From Conus ventricosus (taxonomy: Eukaryota > Mollusca > Gastropoda > Neogastropoda > Conidae): 60,000 nt of DNA. Within the stretch, counting starts at the first letter, position 1. Every line of letters starts with the position of its first letter. The stretch is from the NCBI GenBank assembly GCA_018398815.1, contig CM031601.1, positions 14,214,040-14,274,039 of the forward strand, written 5' to 3'. Shown here piece after piece: positions 26,211-37,729 of the stretch. The notes beneath the pieces were generated by a model, which made no database searches, had not been told where the DNA came from, and saw only the letters and a program-made list of their open reading frames with translations. The position numbers were made by a program, and so were the translations under genes.

Positions 26211-26820
26211 GGTTAAACCATAGTATGTTCGCTTGAGTAGGAGAAAGTTTCTTTGCACTGTCTTGTGTACTGCGTAGACTGCATTGATTGTTAAGATTCC
26301 TGCCTGGAGCTTAGCGACTCTGGCAGTGAAACAACTGTTAGGAAATGCCAGTAACTGCTGTACTTTTTTCTCTCTTCTTTCTACCCGTAAATGGAATCCA
26401 TACTGTCATCCCATGGTCCATTTTCTCTTTTCTTTTTCTTTCTCTTTTTCTTTTTTTTCTCTCTTTTTTTTTCATTAGAAGTAAGGACATCACATCTTCT
26501 TAGCAGTTTATATATTTTTCCCCGTTCGTTTCTGTCTGTCTGGTGTTGTTTTTTTTTTCTTTCTTCGTAGTTTAACTCCAGCCAGATGTATTAGAAATGA
26601 AACGAAGTAAAATCAAAGGGAAGGAGAAACAATGCTTCAAAATATCAACCAAATCAGTTTTCATAAAATGTCATGAACGCTATAAAACCTGAAGAATTGA
26701 ATGATAAAGGAACATGATTTTTCAAACAAGCTTTTTCGTTGTTTGTGTGTTCTGTTTGTTTTTGGGGGGTGGGAGGGGAGAGGGAGGGGTTGATGGAAGG
26801 GGGAAAGGGGGCACATACAT
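26211..26820. other. Unassigned sequence with T/CT-rich stretches
   Basis: TTTTCTTT-type stretches at 26,425-26,475 and 26,548-26,565 and a G-rich segment at 26,762-26,812. No gene is seen. Confidence 0.5.
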
Positions 26821-26822
26821 AT

Positions 26823-27140
<318 letters not shown>

Positions 27141-27342
27141 GCGTGCATACAGATAGTAGATAAATGACCGTCTGAGAAACAGACAAAGAGACAGATGCTA
27201 GCCCAATCGATCCATTCGTGTGTATTTCTGATGCACCTATCTAGGACACAGGCACACAACAGCGTTTGACGTCTAAAACATTTCCGAGGCGAAGACTTTC
27301 TCCTCCCATCTCTCTTTTTGTTGTTAGTGTCCGAAAAAGACA

Positions 27343-28430
27343 ATGCTTCGTGGGGAAAAATATGTGTCTGCTCTTACAATGTGTTACATGGGAAAAAATA
27401 TGTCTGCTCTTACTGTGTATTACATGGGGGAAAATATGTCTGCTTTTACTATGTATTACATGGAAAAAATATGTCTGCTCTTACTGTGTATTACAAGGGG
27501 GAAAATATGTCTGCTCTTACTGTGTATTACATGGGAAAAAATATGTCTGCTCTTACAATGTATTACATGGGAAAAAATATGTCTGCTCTTACAATGTATT
27601 ACATGGGAAAAAATATGTCTGCTCTTACTGTGTATTACATGGGGAAAATATGTCTGCTTTTACTATGTATTACATGGGAAAAAAATATGTCTGCTCTTAC
27701 TATGTATGACATGGAAAAAAAATAGTCTGCTCTTACTGTGTATTACATGGGAAAAAAATATGTCTGCTCTTACTGTGTATTACATGGGGAAAAAAGTCTG
27801 CTCTTACTATGTATTACATGGGGAAAAAATATGTCTGCTCTTACTATGTATGACATGGAAAAAAATTTGTCTGCTCTTACTATGTATGACATGGAAAAAA
27901 ATATGTCTGCTCTTACTGTATATTACATGGAGAAAAAAAAAGTCTGCTCTTACTGTGTATTACATGGGGAAAAAAGTCTGCTCTTACTATGTATTACATG
28001 GGAAAAAATATGTCTGCTCTTATTATGTATTACATGGGAAAAAATATGTGTCTGCTCTTACTGTGTATTACATGGGGAAAAATATGTGTCTGCTCTTGCT
28101 GTGTATTACATGGGAAGAGAAATGTGTATCTGCTCTTACTGTGTATTACATGGGAGAAAAATGTGTATCTGCTCTTACTGTGTATTACATGGGAAGAAAA
28201 ATATGTGTCTGCTCTTACTATATATTACATGGGAAGAAAAATGTGTATCTGCTCTTACTGTGTATTACATGGAAAGAAAAATATGTGTCTGCTCTTGCTG
28301 TGTATTACATGGGAAAAAATATGTGTCTGCTCTTACTGTGTATTACATGGGAAGAAAAATGTGTGTCTGCTCTTACTGTGTATTACATGGGAAGAAAAAT
28401 GTGTGTCTGCTCTTACTGTGTATTACAGAG
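27343..28430 (+). repeat. 36-39 bp minisatellite, about 28 copies
   Basis: The unit is TCTGCTCTTACTGTGTATT, then ACATGGG, an A run and TATG. Length varies with the A run and a GTGT insertion. Early units have GGGAAAAAATATGTCTGC; late ones have GGGAAGAAAAATGTGTGTC. Since many units are 36 or 39 bp, the plus strand stays open for 399 codons (27,343-28,542) as a periodic Cys/Tyr/Leu peptide. Nothing suggests it is translated: no codon bias, no domain, and other frames are equally open. Confidence 0.93.
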
Positions 28431-28763
28431 TGTAAGACTGTATTCTGCGATGTATCTGTTCTTGACTGCGCATTACATAGTGTTCAATTGTACCATGCGG
28501 GGTACTTGTCTTTTCTTTATACACACCCGCTGCCGGCTTTGACTTAAATCGGGGTGTCTTTTTAAAAAAAATTCAGCTCAACTTTAAAAAATCTTTTGAA
28601 TAACAAAATTATGACTATCATCAACGAAAGGAAATCATAAAAACAAACAGAAAACATTGATATCGTTAACATGGTAAGAATAACAAACATGTATTATAAA
28701 ACACTCAGTTTAGTTTCGTTGGGATCCTTATCTGCTACGATAGAATAAGAAATATTGTATTTT

Positions 28764-28765
<2 letters not shown>
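28431..28765. other. Unassigned unique sequence
   Basis: AT-rich complex sequence between two repeats, with no feature recognised. Confidence 0.4.
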
Positions 28766-28843
<78 letters not shown>

Positions 28844-28852
28844 AGGGAGGGG
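28766..28852. repeat. (GA)n microsatellite
   Basis: About 80 bases of GA repeat ending in GGGA units. Confidence 0.97.
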
Positions 28853-29122
28853 GGTCAGATGCAACGGTTATCACACAAGAAAGAGCGGACATAGCATCAG
28901 ATCCACAGAAAACGAGTAATAAACATCTCTAAGAAAGAAAGAAACAAACAAACAAACAATTCCATATTGTTTAACATTTACACACACATTATATCATCAC
29001 AGTGCCCCTAGAGTTAAAGAACAAAATGATTATAGTATGCAGGGGCACCTTCCTTCCTCCTACACACACTCCAGCCCACCCCCACCCTTCGCCCGCCCAC
29101 CCACTCGTTCCCTTCTCTCCCT

Positions 29123-29123
<1 letters not shown>

Positions 29124-29179
<56 letters not shown>

Positions 29180-29195
29180 ACACACACACACACAT
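29124..29195. repeat. (CA)n microsatellite
   Basis: CA repeat interrupted once by CCA near 29,178. Confidence 0.97.
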
Positions 29196-29467
29196 ATATA
29201 CAAAGCAGGCGCAGGCGCACACAATCACACACATCCACACTCATACACATATACCCTGACTTTGAATGAAAAAGTAGCATGAAGGAATTAAGAGTTTCAG
29301 AAATGAACTCATTGATTCAAAGGATTCATCCAAGTCCCCAGATGGCCAGCATCACTAAGGAGATTATTCACATCCTGTTTTGTTTTGTTTTTTCTCCTTT
29401 TCCTGCGAAATCTATCATTCGCCTCACATTCCACCTGACCCCTCCATCTCCAACCATCTCCACGATT

Positions 29468-29500
<33 letters not shown>

Positions 29501-29639
29501 TCCTCCTCGTGTCCCTTTTATCCCAAGAGCAGAGACGAGTTTTATAGCTGTGAGAAATCGCGAGGTGCTCAGCTTACTCTTGCGGCAAGGGATGTGAGAG
29601 GCGAGGGGGAGTAAAGAAACTGGCGAGAGGCACAAATCC
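29196..29639. other. Unassigned sequence with a C homopolymer
   Basis: Complex sequence with a 31-base C run at 29,469-29,499. No gene or known repeat is recognised. Confidence 0.5.
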
Positions 29640-30018
29640 AAATTAATAACGTGACTTCTTCCTTAGCCTCTTCATACTGGTAAAGGGCCAGCAATATGAT
29701 CGTGTCCTGCACCGATCAGAGAACTATACTGCACTAAATTAATAACGTGACTTCTTCCTTAGCCTCTTCATACTGGTAAAGGGCCAGCAATATGATCGTG
29801 TCCTGCACCGATCAGAGAACTATACTACACTAAATTAATAACGCAACTACATCCTTAGCCTCTTCATACTGGTAAAGGGCCAGCGTTTTGATCGTGTCCT
29901 GCACCGATCAGAGAACTATACTACACTAAATTAATAACGTAACTACATCCTTAGCCTCTTCATACTGGTAAAGGCCAGCGTTTTGATCGTGTCCTGCACC
30001 GATCAGAGAACTATACTA
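29640..30018 (+). repeat. 96 bp tandem repeat, 3.9 copies
   Basis: Copies start at 29,640, 29,736, 29,832 and 29,928, exactly 96 bp apart. Each begins AAATTAATAACG and contains CTCTTCATACTGGTAAAGG and CACCGATCAGAGAACTATAC. Copies 1 and 2 share GCAATATGATCG, while copies 3 and 4 share GCGTTTTGATCG. Confidence 0.95.
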
Positions 30019-30121
30019 CTCTTCGTGCATCAGATACAGGGCATTTCATCTGTCAGCCATTTTTTCCTCGCATGCAATAAAGCACCAAAACAGTCCAGCC
30101 AACTCTCGCTTACTACTCACC

Positions 30122-30652
30122 CACTGGCCGTTACAGTGTGTCATGAAATGCTGACACTGGCCGTTACAGTGTGTCATGAAATGCTGACACTGGCCGTTAC
30201 AGTGTGTCATGAAATGCTGACACTGGCCGTTACAGTGTGTCATGAAATGCTGACACTGGCCGTTACAGTGTGTCATGAAATGCTGACACTGGCCGTTACA
30301 GTGTGCTATGACATGCTGACACTGGCCGTTACAGTGTGCTATGACATGCTGACACTGGCCGTTACAGTGTGCTATGACATGCTGACACTGGCCGTTACAG
30401 TGTGCTATGACATGCTGACACTGGCCGTTACAGTGTGCTATGACATGCTGACACTGGCCGTTACAGTGTACTATGTAATGCTGACACTGGCCGTTACAGT
30501 GTGCTATGTAATGCTGACACTGGCCGTTACAGTGTGCTATGTAATGCTGACACTGGCCGTTACAGTGTGCTATGACATGCTGACACTGGCCGTTACAGTG
30601 TGCTATGACATGCTGACACTGGCCGTTACAGTGTGCTGTGACATGCTGACAC
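30122..30652 (+). repeat. 33 bp minisatellite, 16 copies
   Basis: The unit is CACTGGCCGTTACAGTGTG, then a variable TCATGAA, CTATGAC or CTATGTA segment, then ATGCTGA. The period is exactly 33 bp, so the frame stays open from 29,983 to 30,747 as an 11-residue peptide repeat (LAVTVCYDMLT type). Variants come in blocks: five of one type, five of a second, three of a third, then the second again. Confidence 0.95.
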
Positions 30653-30779
30653 TGACCGAGTCAATGAGGATTCTCGCCACCTCGCCGTTAGAGAACGTTG
30701 CTCAGCTTGCCAGCTTGCTTTCAACGAGGTTCCACCAGCCCATGTGAGGACACAACAAGGCTGCAACTGACAGAACTCA

Positions 30780-30990
30780 GCTATATGTTTCACTACCACT
30801 GTGAGAACACACAGAAACCACACAGCTATCTGTTTCATTCCACTATGAGAACATACAGAAACCATACAGCTGTTTCACTCCACTATGAGAACACACAGAA
30901 ACCACAAGTCTGATAGAATTCACCGTCATCTCCGTCCCCACTAGCTGTGAGTTGACCACTTAGTTGACCACTTAGTTGACCACTTACGGC
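30780..30990 (+). repeat. About 48 bp repeat (2.5 copies) and 15 bp repeat (3 copies)
   Basis: The CACTATGAGAACACACAG and AACCACACAGCT segments recur from 30,780 to 30,906. At 30,950-30,987, AGTTGACCACTT is repeated three times with a 15 bp period. Confidence 0.85.
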
Positions 30991-31059
30991 TCTTTTAATG
31001 CCGAAGCCACACAGGAGAAAAAGTTCTCTTCTGAACAAAGCAACAGAACTGTCAACAAA

Positions 31060-32092
31060 ATATGTGCATCACATTCCTATTTCATGGCATGTGTTAACTT
31101 CCTTTAACGTCACAAGACCAGCTGATATTTTATGGCATGTGTTGACTTTCATATTTCATGGCATGTGTTAACTTTCACATTTCATGGCATGTGTTGACTT
31201 TCATATTTCATGCCATGTGTTGACTTTCACATTTCATGGCATGTGTTGACTTCCCTTAACGTCACAAGACCAGTTGATATTTCATGGCATGTGTTAACTT
31301 TCACATTTCATGGCATGTGTTGACTTTCACATTTCATGGCATGTGTTGACTTTCACATTTCATGGCATGTGTTGACTTTCACATTTCATGGCATGTGTTG
31401 ACTTCCCTTAACGTCACAAGACCAGTTGATATTTCATGGCATGTGTTGACTTTCATATTTTATGGTGTGTTGACTTTCATATTTCATGGCATGTGTTGAC
31501 TTTCACATTTCATGGCATGTGTTGACTTTCACATTTCATGGCATGTGTTGACTTCCCTTAACGTCACAAGACCAGTTGATATTTCATGGCATGTGTTGAC
31601 TTTCATATTTTATGGTGTGTTGACTTTCATATTTCATGGCATGTGTTGACTTTCACATTTCATGGCATGTGTTGACTTTCACATTTTATGGTGTGTTGAC
31701 TTTCAAATTTCATGGCATGTGTTGACTTTCATATTTCATGGTGTGTTGACTTTCATATTTCATGGCATGTGTTGACTTTCATATTTTATGGTGTGTTGAC
31801 TTTCATATTTCATGGCATGTGTTGACTTTCATATTTTATGGTGTGTTGACTTTCATATTTCATGGCATGTGTTGACTTTCATATTTTATGGTGTGTTGAC
31901 TTTCATATTTCATGGCATGTGTTGACTTTCATATTTTATGGTGTGTTGACTTTCATATTTCATGGCATGTGTTGACTTTCACATTTCATGGCATGTGTTG
32001 ACTTTCATATTTCATGGCATGTGTTGACTTTCACATTTCATGGCATGTGTTGACATATTTCATGGCATGTGTTGACTTCCTTTAACGTCACA
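31060..32092 (+). repeat. 24/26 bp minisatellite with higher-order structure
   Basis: The 26 bp unit is ATTTCATGGCATGTG + TTGACTTTCAC; a 24 bp variant has TTATGGTGTGTTGAC. A different segment, CCTTAACGTCACAAGACCAG, interrupts at about 31,104, 31,257, 31,409, 31,559 and 32,074, so the first part has a higher-order period near 152 bp. From about 31,735 to 31,970 the 26 and 24 bp forms alternate as a 50 bp dimer. Confidence 0.93.
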
Positions 32093-32850
32093 ACACCAGG
32101 CTGCGCTGACGGCGCCGGCTTCTTATCCTCATTAAAAACAGACAGTAAAAAAAATCAATGATAAATATAAAGGTGCCACAATACATGACATAAACAGGAT
32201 ATACACGCAAACAGATACTACAGCTAATGTGCACTGCGAACAGTGTTTGTAGTAGTACTGCCTAGTTACGATCTTAAAGGGGAAAAAAATCTAACTTGTC
32301 ACAAATTTGAACAAGAACAAAAATATCAAAACTGCCTAGAACAAGGATGTTTAAATGGGCCACAGAAACAAAACAAAACAATGCAAAATCCAGTCAAGGA
32401 CAGTGAATACAGATCTTTTTTTCTCTGAAGTGGCGGAATCAAAGATTATAACAAAATGGGAAATTATCAGCACAGAATAGGCCATTGCCATCCAGGCGAG
32501 CGCTTCAGGCCAAAAATTTGACTCTCTGGGTCGGTTAGCTTGACTCATAAATTGAGAAAAGGTAACTCTGTTTGCAAACGGAACAGGCATTACCTTCCCC
32601 TGATTTTTTTTTTTTTCGGAGTAGGTCTAACTCTGTTCTTCCTCTCGGCTGATAAATCTGTCCTTACTGTTTGTAGACTTAGATGATATAATTATGTAAA
32701 GATCAAGGCCTGAATTCATTACCGCTTTCCACTGGAATGCTCCACCTTTTGGCATCAGGTAAATCCGATTCTCCGATCTCTGTTCATAGATCACTTAAAA
32801 CATCACGATTTCATTTTTACCTTTTAACCTCAGATCTAATAAGACATACA
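32093..32850. other. Unassigned unique sequence
   Basis: No recognisable coding domain, RNA gene or repeat family. Open frames of up to 79 codons on both strands lack any familiar motif. Confidence 0.4.
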
Positions 32851-32852
32851 AT

Positions 32853-32930
<78 letters not shown>

Positions 32931-32936
32931 GGATGG

Positions 32937-32979
<43 letters not shown>

Positions 32980-33047
32980 GGGGTGGGGGGCGGGGGGGCG
33001 GGGGGGGGGGGGTGGGTGGGAGGGGGGGGGGGGGGGGGGGGGGGGGG
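32851..33047. repeat. (GT)n followed by long G homopolymer
   Basis: GT repeat 32,853-32,928, then G runs 32,938-33,046 broken only by single A, T or C. The G tract could form quadruplexes and is also a likely site of assembly error. Confidence 0.95.
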
Positions 33048-33173
33048 TATGCAGATGGGCGGTGGCCATTGGTAGAGGTTGGAGGGTGTGGTGCGTTGGC
33101 TCTTCTTTTGTTTCTTTTCTTCCTCGCCTTCCCTTCACTGCCTCCCCGGCTACCCCCCACCCACCCACCCTCT

Positions 33174-33257
<84 letters not shown>

Positions 33258-33730
33258 GTCCGCCTCTCGCCTTAATTATGCCTCGATCATATCTTTAAGT
33301 GCAGAGATTTTCAGGCGCACCATAAATCTTGCGTTAATTTTATCCGTTCATTACACGTTCCATCTGATCTCCTCAACCATCTCCTCCACTCCTACAACCC
33401 TTTTCCTTCTTCTCTCCAGTTCCTGCTTGAACGGTAGCCCCCCTTTTCAAAGATATTTTAATCACCACGGTTTAAAGAGGTAACTAGGCCACTGCTTTTG
33501 CCCAAACCTGACAGCCTTCGCCATCAAAGCCCATTCCCATCGCTCGGGGCGATGCGAGCGATCAGACTCCGTCTTCGATTTCTTTTTTCTTCTCTTGCTT
33601 GTTCAGTCATTAACTTTCCATTTTAGCCTCTCAGGAAGCAATGTAAATTAACTCTTTAGAATCTAAGTCATTCTCCTTCCCTCCCCTCCCCCCTTCTCTT
33701 CACATCTTCCGCTGATTTCGGGTCACTTAA

Positions 33731-33734
<4 letters not shown>
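33048..33734. other. Unassigned sequence with CT tract
   Basis: (CT)n at 33,171-33,253. The part from about 33,555 to 33,665 resembles 35,388-35,522 (shared TCTTCGATT, GTCATTAA and TTTTAGC/TTTCAGC), so it may be a diverged dispersed repeat. No gene is seen. Confidence 0.5.
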
Positions 33735-33779
<45 letters not shown>

Positions 33780-33795
33780 CTCTCTCTAGCTCTCT

Positions 33796-33864
<69 letters not shown>
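33735..33864. repeat. (CT)n microsatellite
   Basis: CT repeat with single interruptions at about 33,787 and 33,797. Confidence 0.96.
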
Positions 33865-33867
<3 letters not shown>

Positions 33868-34905
33868 CAATCTTGGATTTGGGTCGACTCTTAATGCCGT
33901 CCTTATCGTCGAAATGGATTTCGATCCTTGACAAAACTGGTGCCTTCAGTCAGTAATTTGTTCGTGGTTTTTTTTTTCTTTTCTTTTCCTTCGGCGCTGA
34001 TGAATGGTCTTTCTTTTGTGAGTGCATATCAATGGCGGAAAATCCGACTCGTCAAACCGAACACGGTTTTTATGAAAGTCAGTTTCAATGAAGAAAAATG
34101 AAACGGTTGCTTAGCTTGAAAACATGGATTTTACAAATTCAAAAAAGGACTGATTCAAACTGCTTATATAACCGTCTCCTAACTGAATTCAAAAAAGGTG
34201 GAAAAAAATCAGAGGTATGTCTTGAACCGCCGGTGGATGTGGGTAAGGGTGCACGATGTGCCAGTGGTCTTCTGTCTTGTCTCTTTTTCTGGCACTGCAG
34301 CTAGTCCCGAGTCACCTCTATGTCCCGTTGAAAGCCAGCGGCTTTGGGATGGAAGGGGACGCAGAGCGGAGGTGATAGAGGTGGGGGTGGGGTGGGGAGG
34401 GGGGAGGGGGAATCGTGGGGATCGTTGGGATGGGAAGGCGTGTTGGGGTAGTAATGGAGATGATATACAGACTTCAGTGGAATACAAGAAACCGCTAGAA
34501 AAACTCTCACTTGTGATGTCTGCTGTGTGTCAATGCAGAAATGTCGGATCCCCAATGAATCAAGACGCTGAAGATCGGTTTCTAATGAAGCTGAATTCAG
34601 AGTATTTTCTACAGCTGTTAATTATCCTTATCAAATCAATAAGATAAGTGTTATCTGTTCCTTTTGTGATTATTTGAAAGAATATTTTAACATGGAACTG
34701 AATACTTGTTAGATAAATGTTCTGAGAAATCAAAGGCAGACCGCAGATGTTATTTTGTAGGAATCAACGATTAGACACACGCTCCACACAGCACAGTTTA
34801 ACACTGAAACACGACGTAAGAGACAGTCGTTCTGTCTCCTCAACCACCACCATCATCTCCGCTTTTCTCTCAGCCGCGGGTTCCCTTTCCATGACACTCA
34901 GTCAC
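33865..34905. other. Unassigned unique sequence
   Basis: Complex sequence with a G-rich stretch at 34,375-34,440. No domain, RNA gene or known repeat is recognised; open frames up to 149 codons lack any familiar motif. Confidence 0.4.
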
Positions 34906-34909
34906 ACGA

Positions 34910-35372
34910 CAAGAAGCCAGAACACAGCTTTTACCTCCACCCTGACACAATTCACCCTCGAAGAGTAGCGAGACACAGCTTTTTACCTCCACCCTGACAC
35001 AATTCACCCTCAAAAAGCAGCAAGGACACAGCTTTTGCCTCCACCCTGACACAATTCACCCTCAAAAAGCAGCAAGGACACAGCTTTTGCCTCCACCCTG
35101 ACACAATTCACCCTCAAAAAGCAGCCAGGACACAGCTTTTGCCTCCACCCTGACACAATTCACCCTGAATGAGCAGCCAGGACACAGCTTTTGCCTCCAC
35201 CCTGACACAATTCACCCTCAATGAGTAGCCAGGACACAGCTTTTGCCTCCACCCTGACACAATTCACCCTCAATGAGTAGCGAGGACATGCCTCCACCCT
35301 GACACAATTCACCCTGAATGAGCAGCGAGAACACACCTTTTGCCTCCAACCTGACACAATTCACCCTCAAAG
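34910..35372 (+). repeat. 52 bp minisatellite, about 9 copies
   Basis: The unit is ACACAGCTTTTGCCTCCACC, then CTGACACAATTCACCCTCAA, then an AAAGCAGC/TGAGTAGC segment. Unit starts at 35,025 and 35,077 fix the period at 52 bp. One unit near 35,286 is shortened. Confidence 0.94.
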
Positions 35373-35399
35373 CCGTCACCTTTAGGACGATCAAAGTCC

Positions 35400-35783
35400 A
35401 TCTTCGATTGCCCCCCCCCCCCCCTCCCCCACTTCCCCCATCGCTCTTGTTGATTGGTCATTAAGTTTCAATTTCAGCATCCCGAAGAAGCTGTGTAAAA
35501 AATCAAGTCTTCGGAATTGGATGGAGTCCCCCCCCCCCTCCCTCTCCCATTGTCCCCCCCCCCCCCCCTCCCCCATTCCTGTCGCTCCCATGCCACAAGC
35601 ATAGTCTCTTTCTACCTCCCCCTACCCCCACCCCCACCCCCCACCCCCCGTCATCCATTTGCCAACCTTTTATTCCCCCCTCACCCCCCCCCCCTCCCAC
35701 CCTCTGTTACCCCGCCCTTCGCCTGCGCCCCCCCCCTTCCCCTTTCTGTCTCTCGCTGTCTCTGTCTGTCTGTCTGTCTGTCT

Positions 35784-35860
<77 letters not shown>

Positions 35861-35862
35861 TA
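35400..35862. repeat. C-rich, TCTG and CT low-complexity block
   Basis: C runs at 35,410-35,435, 35,528-35,575 and 35,620-35,740, TCTG units at 35,757-35,785, and CT repeats to 35,862. A short complex piece at 35,440-35,520 resembles 33,580-33,665. Confidence 0.85.
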
Positions 35863-35914
35863 ACTCCTTTACCTTTGAGGCTCAATGTTCTGCTTTGCTG
35901 TCTATATTAAAATG

Positions 35915-36292
35915 AAAATTTAGAAATAGAGTTTGTTTCTTACCGCCAATGACATTGACAAACAAAGCACATGACAAGACACGATGCATTTCAACCACTT
36001 GGGTCTTCTTCAGGCGAAAAAATAAATCACATTTAACATTTGGGACAGTACAAACAAAGAACGAAAAACGAAAAAAAGAACGAAAAATGACTCATCCGTT
36101 GTCCATGTGGTGGGGAGAATAGCCGGTAGGCGGAAATGACATGGGGGATTATGGGAGAGGAAAAGGAGGGGGGGGGGGGGGGGGTTGTTAGGGGGAGGTG
36201 TGTGTGTGTGATATGATAGGGTTGTGTGTCTAGTTTATTGGGATGGTGTGATATCTTTGTGACGGTTGTGGTAATGGTGGATTGATAAAAAC
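35915..36292 (+). repeat. Left arm of large inverted repeat
   Basis: About 378 bp matching 37,730-38,108 in reverse complement, with only scattered substitutions and indels. Shared blocks include CTTACCGCCAATGACATTG, ATGCATTTCAACCACTTGGG, GACTCATCCGTTGTCCATG, ATAGCCGGTAGGCGGAAATG and ATATCTTTGTGACGG. Each arm has its G or C run at the same position. Confidence 0.93.
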
Positions 36293-36780
36293 TGAGGAGA
36301 AAAATAAAAGAAAAAAAAGAAAGGGTTTAGGTGAATAAAATAAATGATTTCGTTGGGTGATGAAAGAGGTAGTGGTAGTTATGCGTGGGTAGGTGTGTGG
36401 GTAATGTTAGAGAGGGAAGGGGATGGAAGATAAATGGGTGATAAGGTATGATCGGGGGGGGGGGGGGGGGGGGGGGGGGGTGAGGTGGAGGGGGGGGGGA
36501 AAAAAAAGGGGGGGAATGGGAGGGGGAGGAGGGTAATGTGTTTGGGGGGGGGGAGGGAAGGGGGGCAAGAGAAGGAGAGCTCATATTCTTCATCCACTAT
36601 GGGGTGGGGGGTGGGGGTGGGGGAGGTTCATATAAATGGTGTTGTTTAAAAAAAGTGAGCAATGCTGTGGGATGATGTTCATTGCAACAGGTGAAATAAT
36701 GTGTTGCATAATATGCTGATGTTTGTTGAGAGAAGATAGCAGTGATCAATGAAAAAACAGGGTATCATGTGTTGCACACA

Positions 36781-36828
<48 letters not shown>

Positions 36829-36974
36829 CACACACACAACACAAAATGTGGGGGGATGGGGGACCACATATAAACATTGTTCTGGGTGAGTTAAAAATCA
36901 TGTGATCATAGTGAGACTAACTGTGGAGAGTTTTCACACACATATTTACTCACACATACACTCATTCACACCAC

Positions 36975-37035
<61 letters not shown>
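36293..37035. other. Spacer of inverted repeat: G runs and CA repeats
   Basis: G runs at 36,452-36,500 and 36,541-36,562, a CA repeat at 36,775-36,842 and another at 36,970-37,036. The pieces between are short and unassigned. Confidence 0.8.
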
Positions 37036-37037
<2 letters not shown>

Positions 37038-37525
37038 ACACAATTCAATTCAATTCAATTCAATTCAAATTTAATCCTTTAAACCCCTGCTGGGGCATGG
37101 AGGATACAAATGTAACAAAGAGAAATACGAAACTCACTCAGAACAATGTGTGAACATAGTTGCGAAATGCTGAATTCTGGTGAACTGTAACGATCTCATT
37201 AAACAATCTTCCATTTTTTAGAAACTTACTAATATTCAAACAAATGCGTCTTCCTTTTTGAAATAAATTACAAAAGTTGAAAACAGACTTTGGTTTTAGA
37301 TATTTTTTAGGGATGAATTTTTCACGAAGTTCATTATATTTTGGACATTCCATGATGCCAATGGAATTCATCTCCAATTTCACCCATTTCACAGTTACGA
37401 CAAATACGCAATTCTCTTGGAACATTATGGTGTCTTCCAATTTCAATTTGCAATTTATGGTTACTACATCTAAATTTGAATAAAGGTAATAACATAAATA
37501 TCTGGTAAGGTAGAAATATAATGTT
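37036..37525 (-). pseudogene. LINE 3' fragment with zinc knuckle
   Basis: The minus strand shows a LINE C-terminal knuckle: RICRNCEMGEIGDEFHW (about 37,405-37,360), then one frame over ECPKYNELREKFIPKKY and VFNFCNLFQK. The frameshift lies inside the knuckle. The 3' end reads ATGCCCCAGCAGGGG, then GGATTAAATTTG and an (AATTG)n tail at 37,041-37,068. This tail and the knuckle recur at 53.85-54.3 kb. The copy is 5'-truncated and dead. It lies inside the spacer of the 378 bp inverted repeat. Confidence 0.8.
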
Positions 37526-37530
37526 CTTTT

Positions 37531-37533
<3 letters not shown>

Positions 37534-37569
<36 letters not shown>
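37534..37569. repeat. (CA)n microsatellite
   Basis: CA repeat directly behind the LINE fragment. Confidence 0.95.
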
Positions 37570-37570
<1 letters not shown>

Positions 37571-37729
37571 AGACACTTTAAAAAAAATTATTATCATCAA
37601 TCAGTCACTGATAGGTGATGATCATATGAAATCAATGGTAGTGTATGAAGAGATTCTTCTCCGTTCCCTTAGGCAAGAATGGTGGAGTACGAAGTTTCCC
37701 CCCCCCCCCCCCCCCCTTTTCCCCTTACC

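Noticed and set aside
30122..32092. CRISPR-like regular arrays (33 bp and 26 bp units)
   Set aside because: Units are contiguous without unique spacers and the context is eukaryotic; they are minisatellites.
32793..33168. Proline/histidine-rich minus-strand protein of about 120 codons
   Set aside because: It is the translation of a G homopolymer and GT repeat.
34198..34647. 149-codon plus-strand frame as a possible gene
   Set aside because: No recognisable domain, a G-rich segment supplies much of its length, and no splice or promoter evidence is visible.
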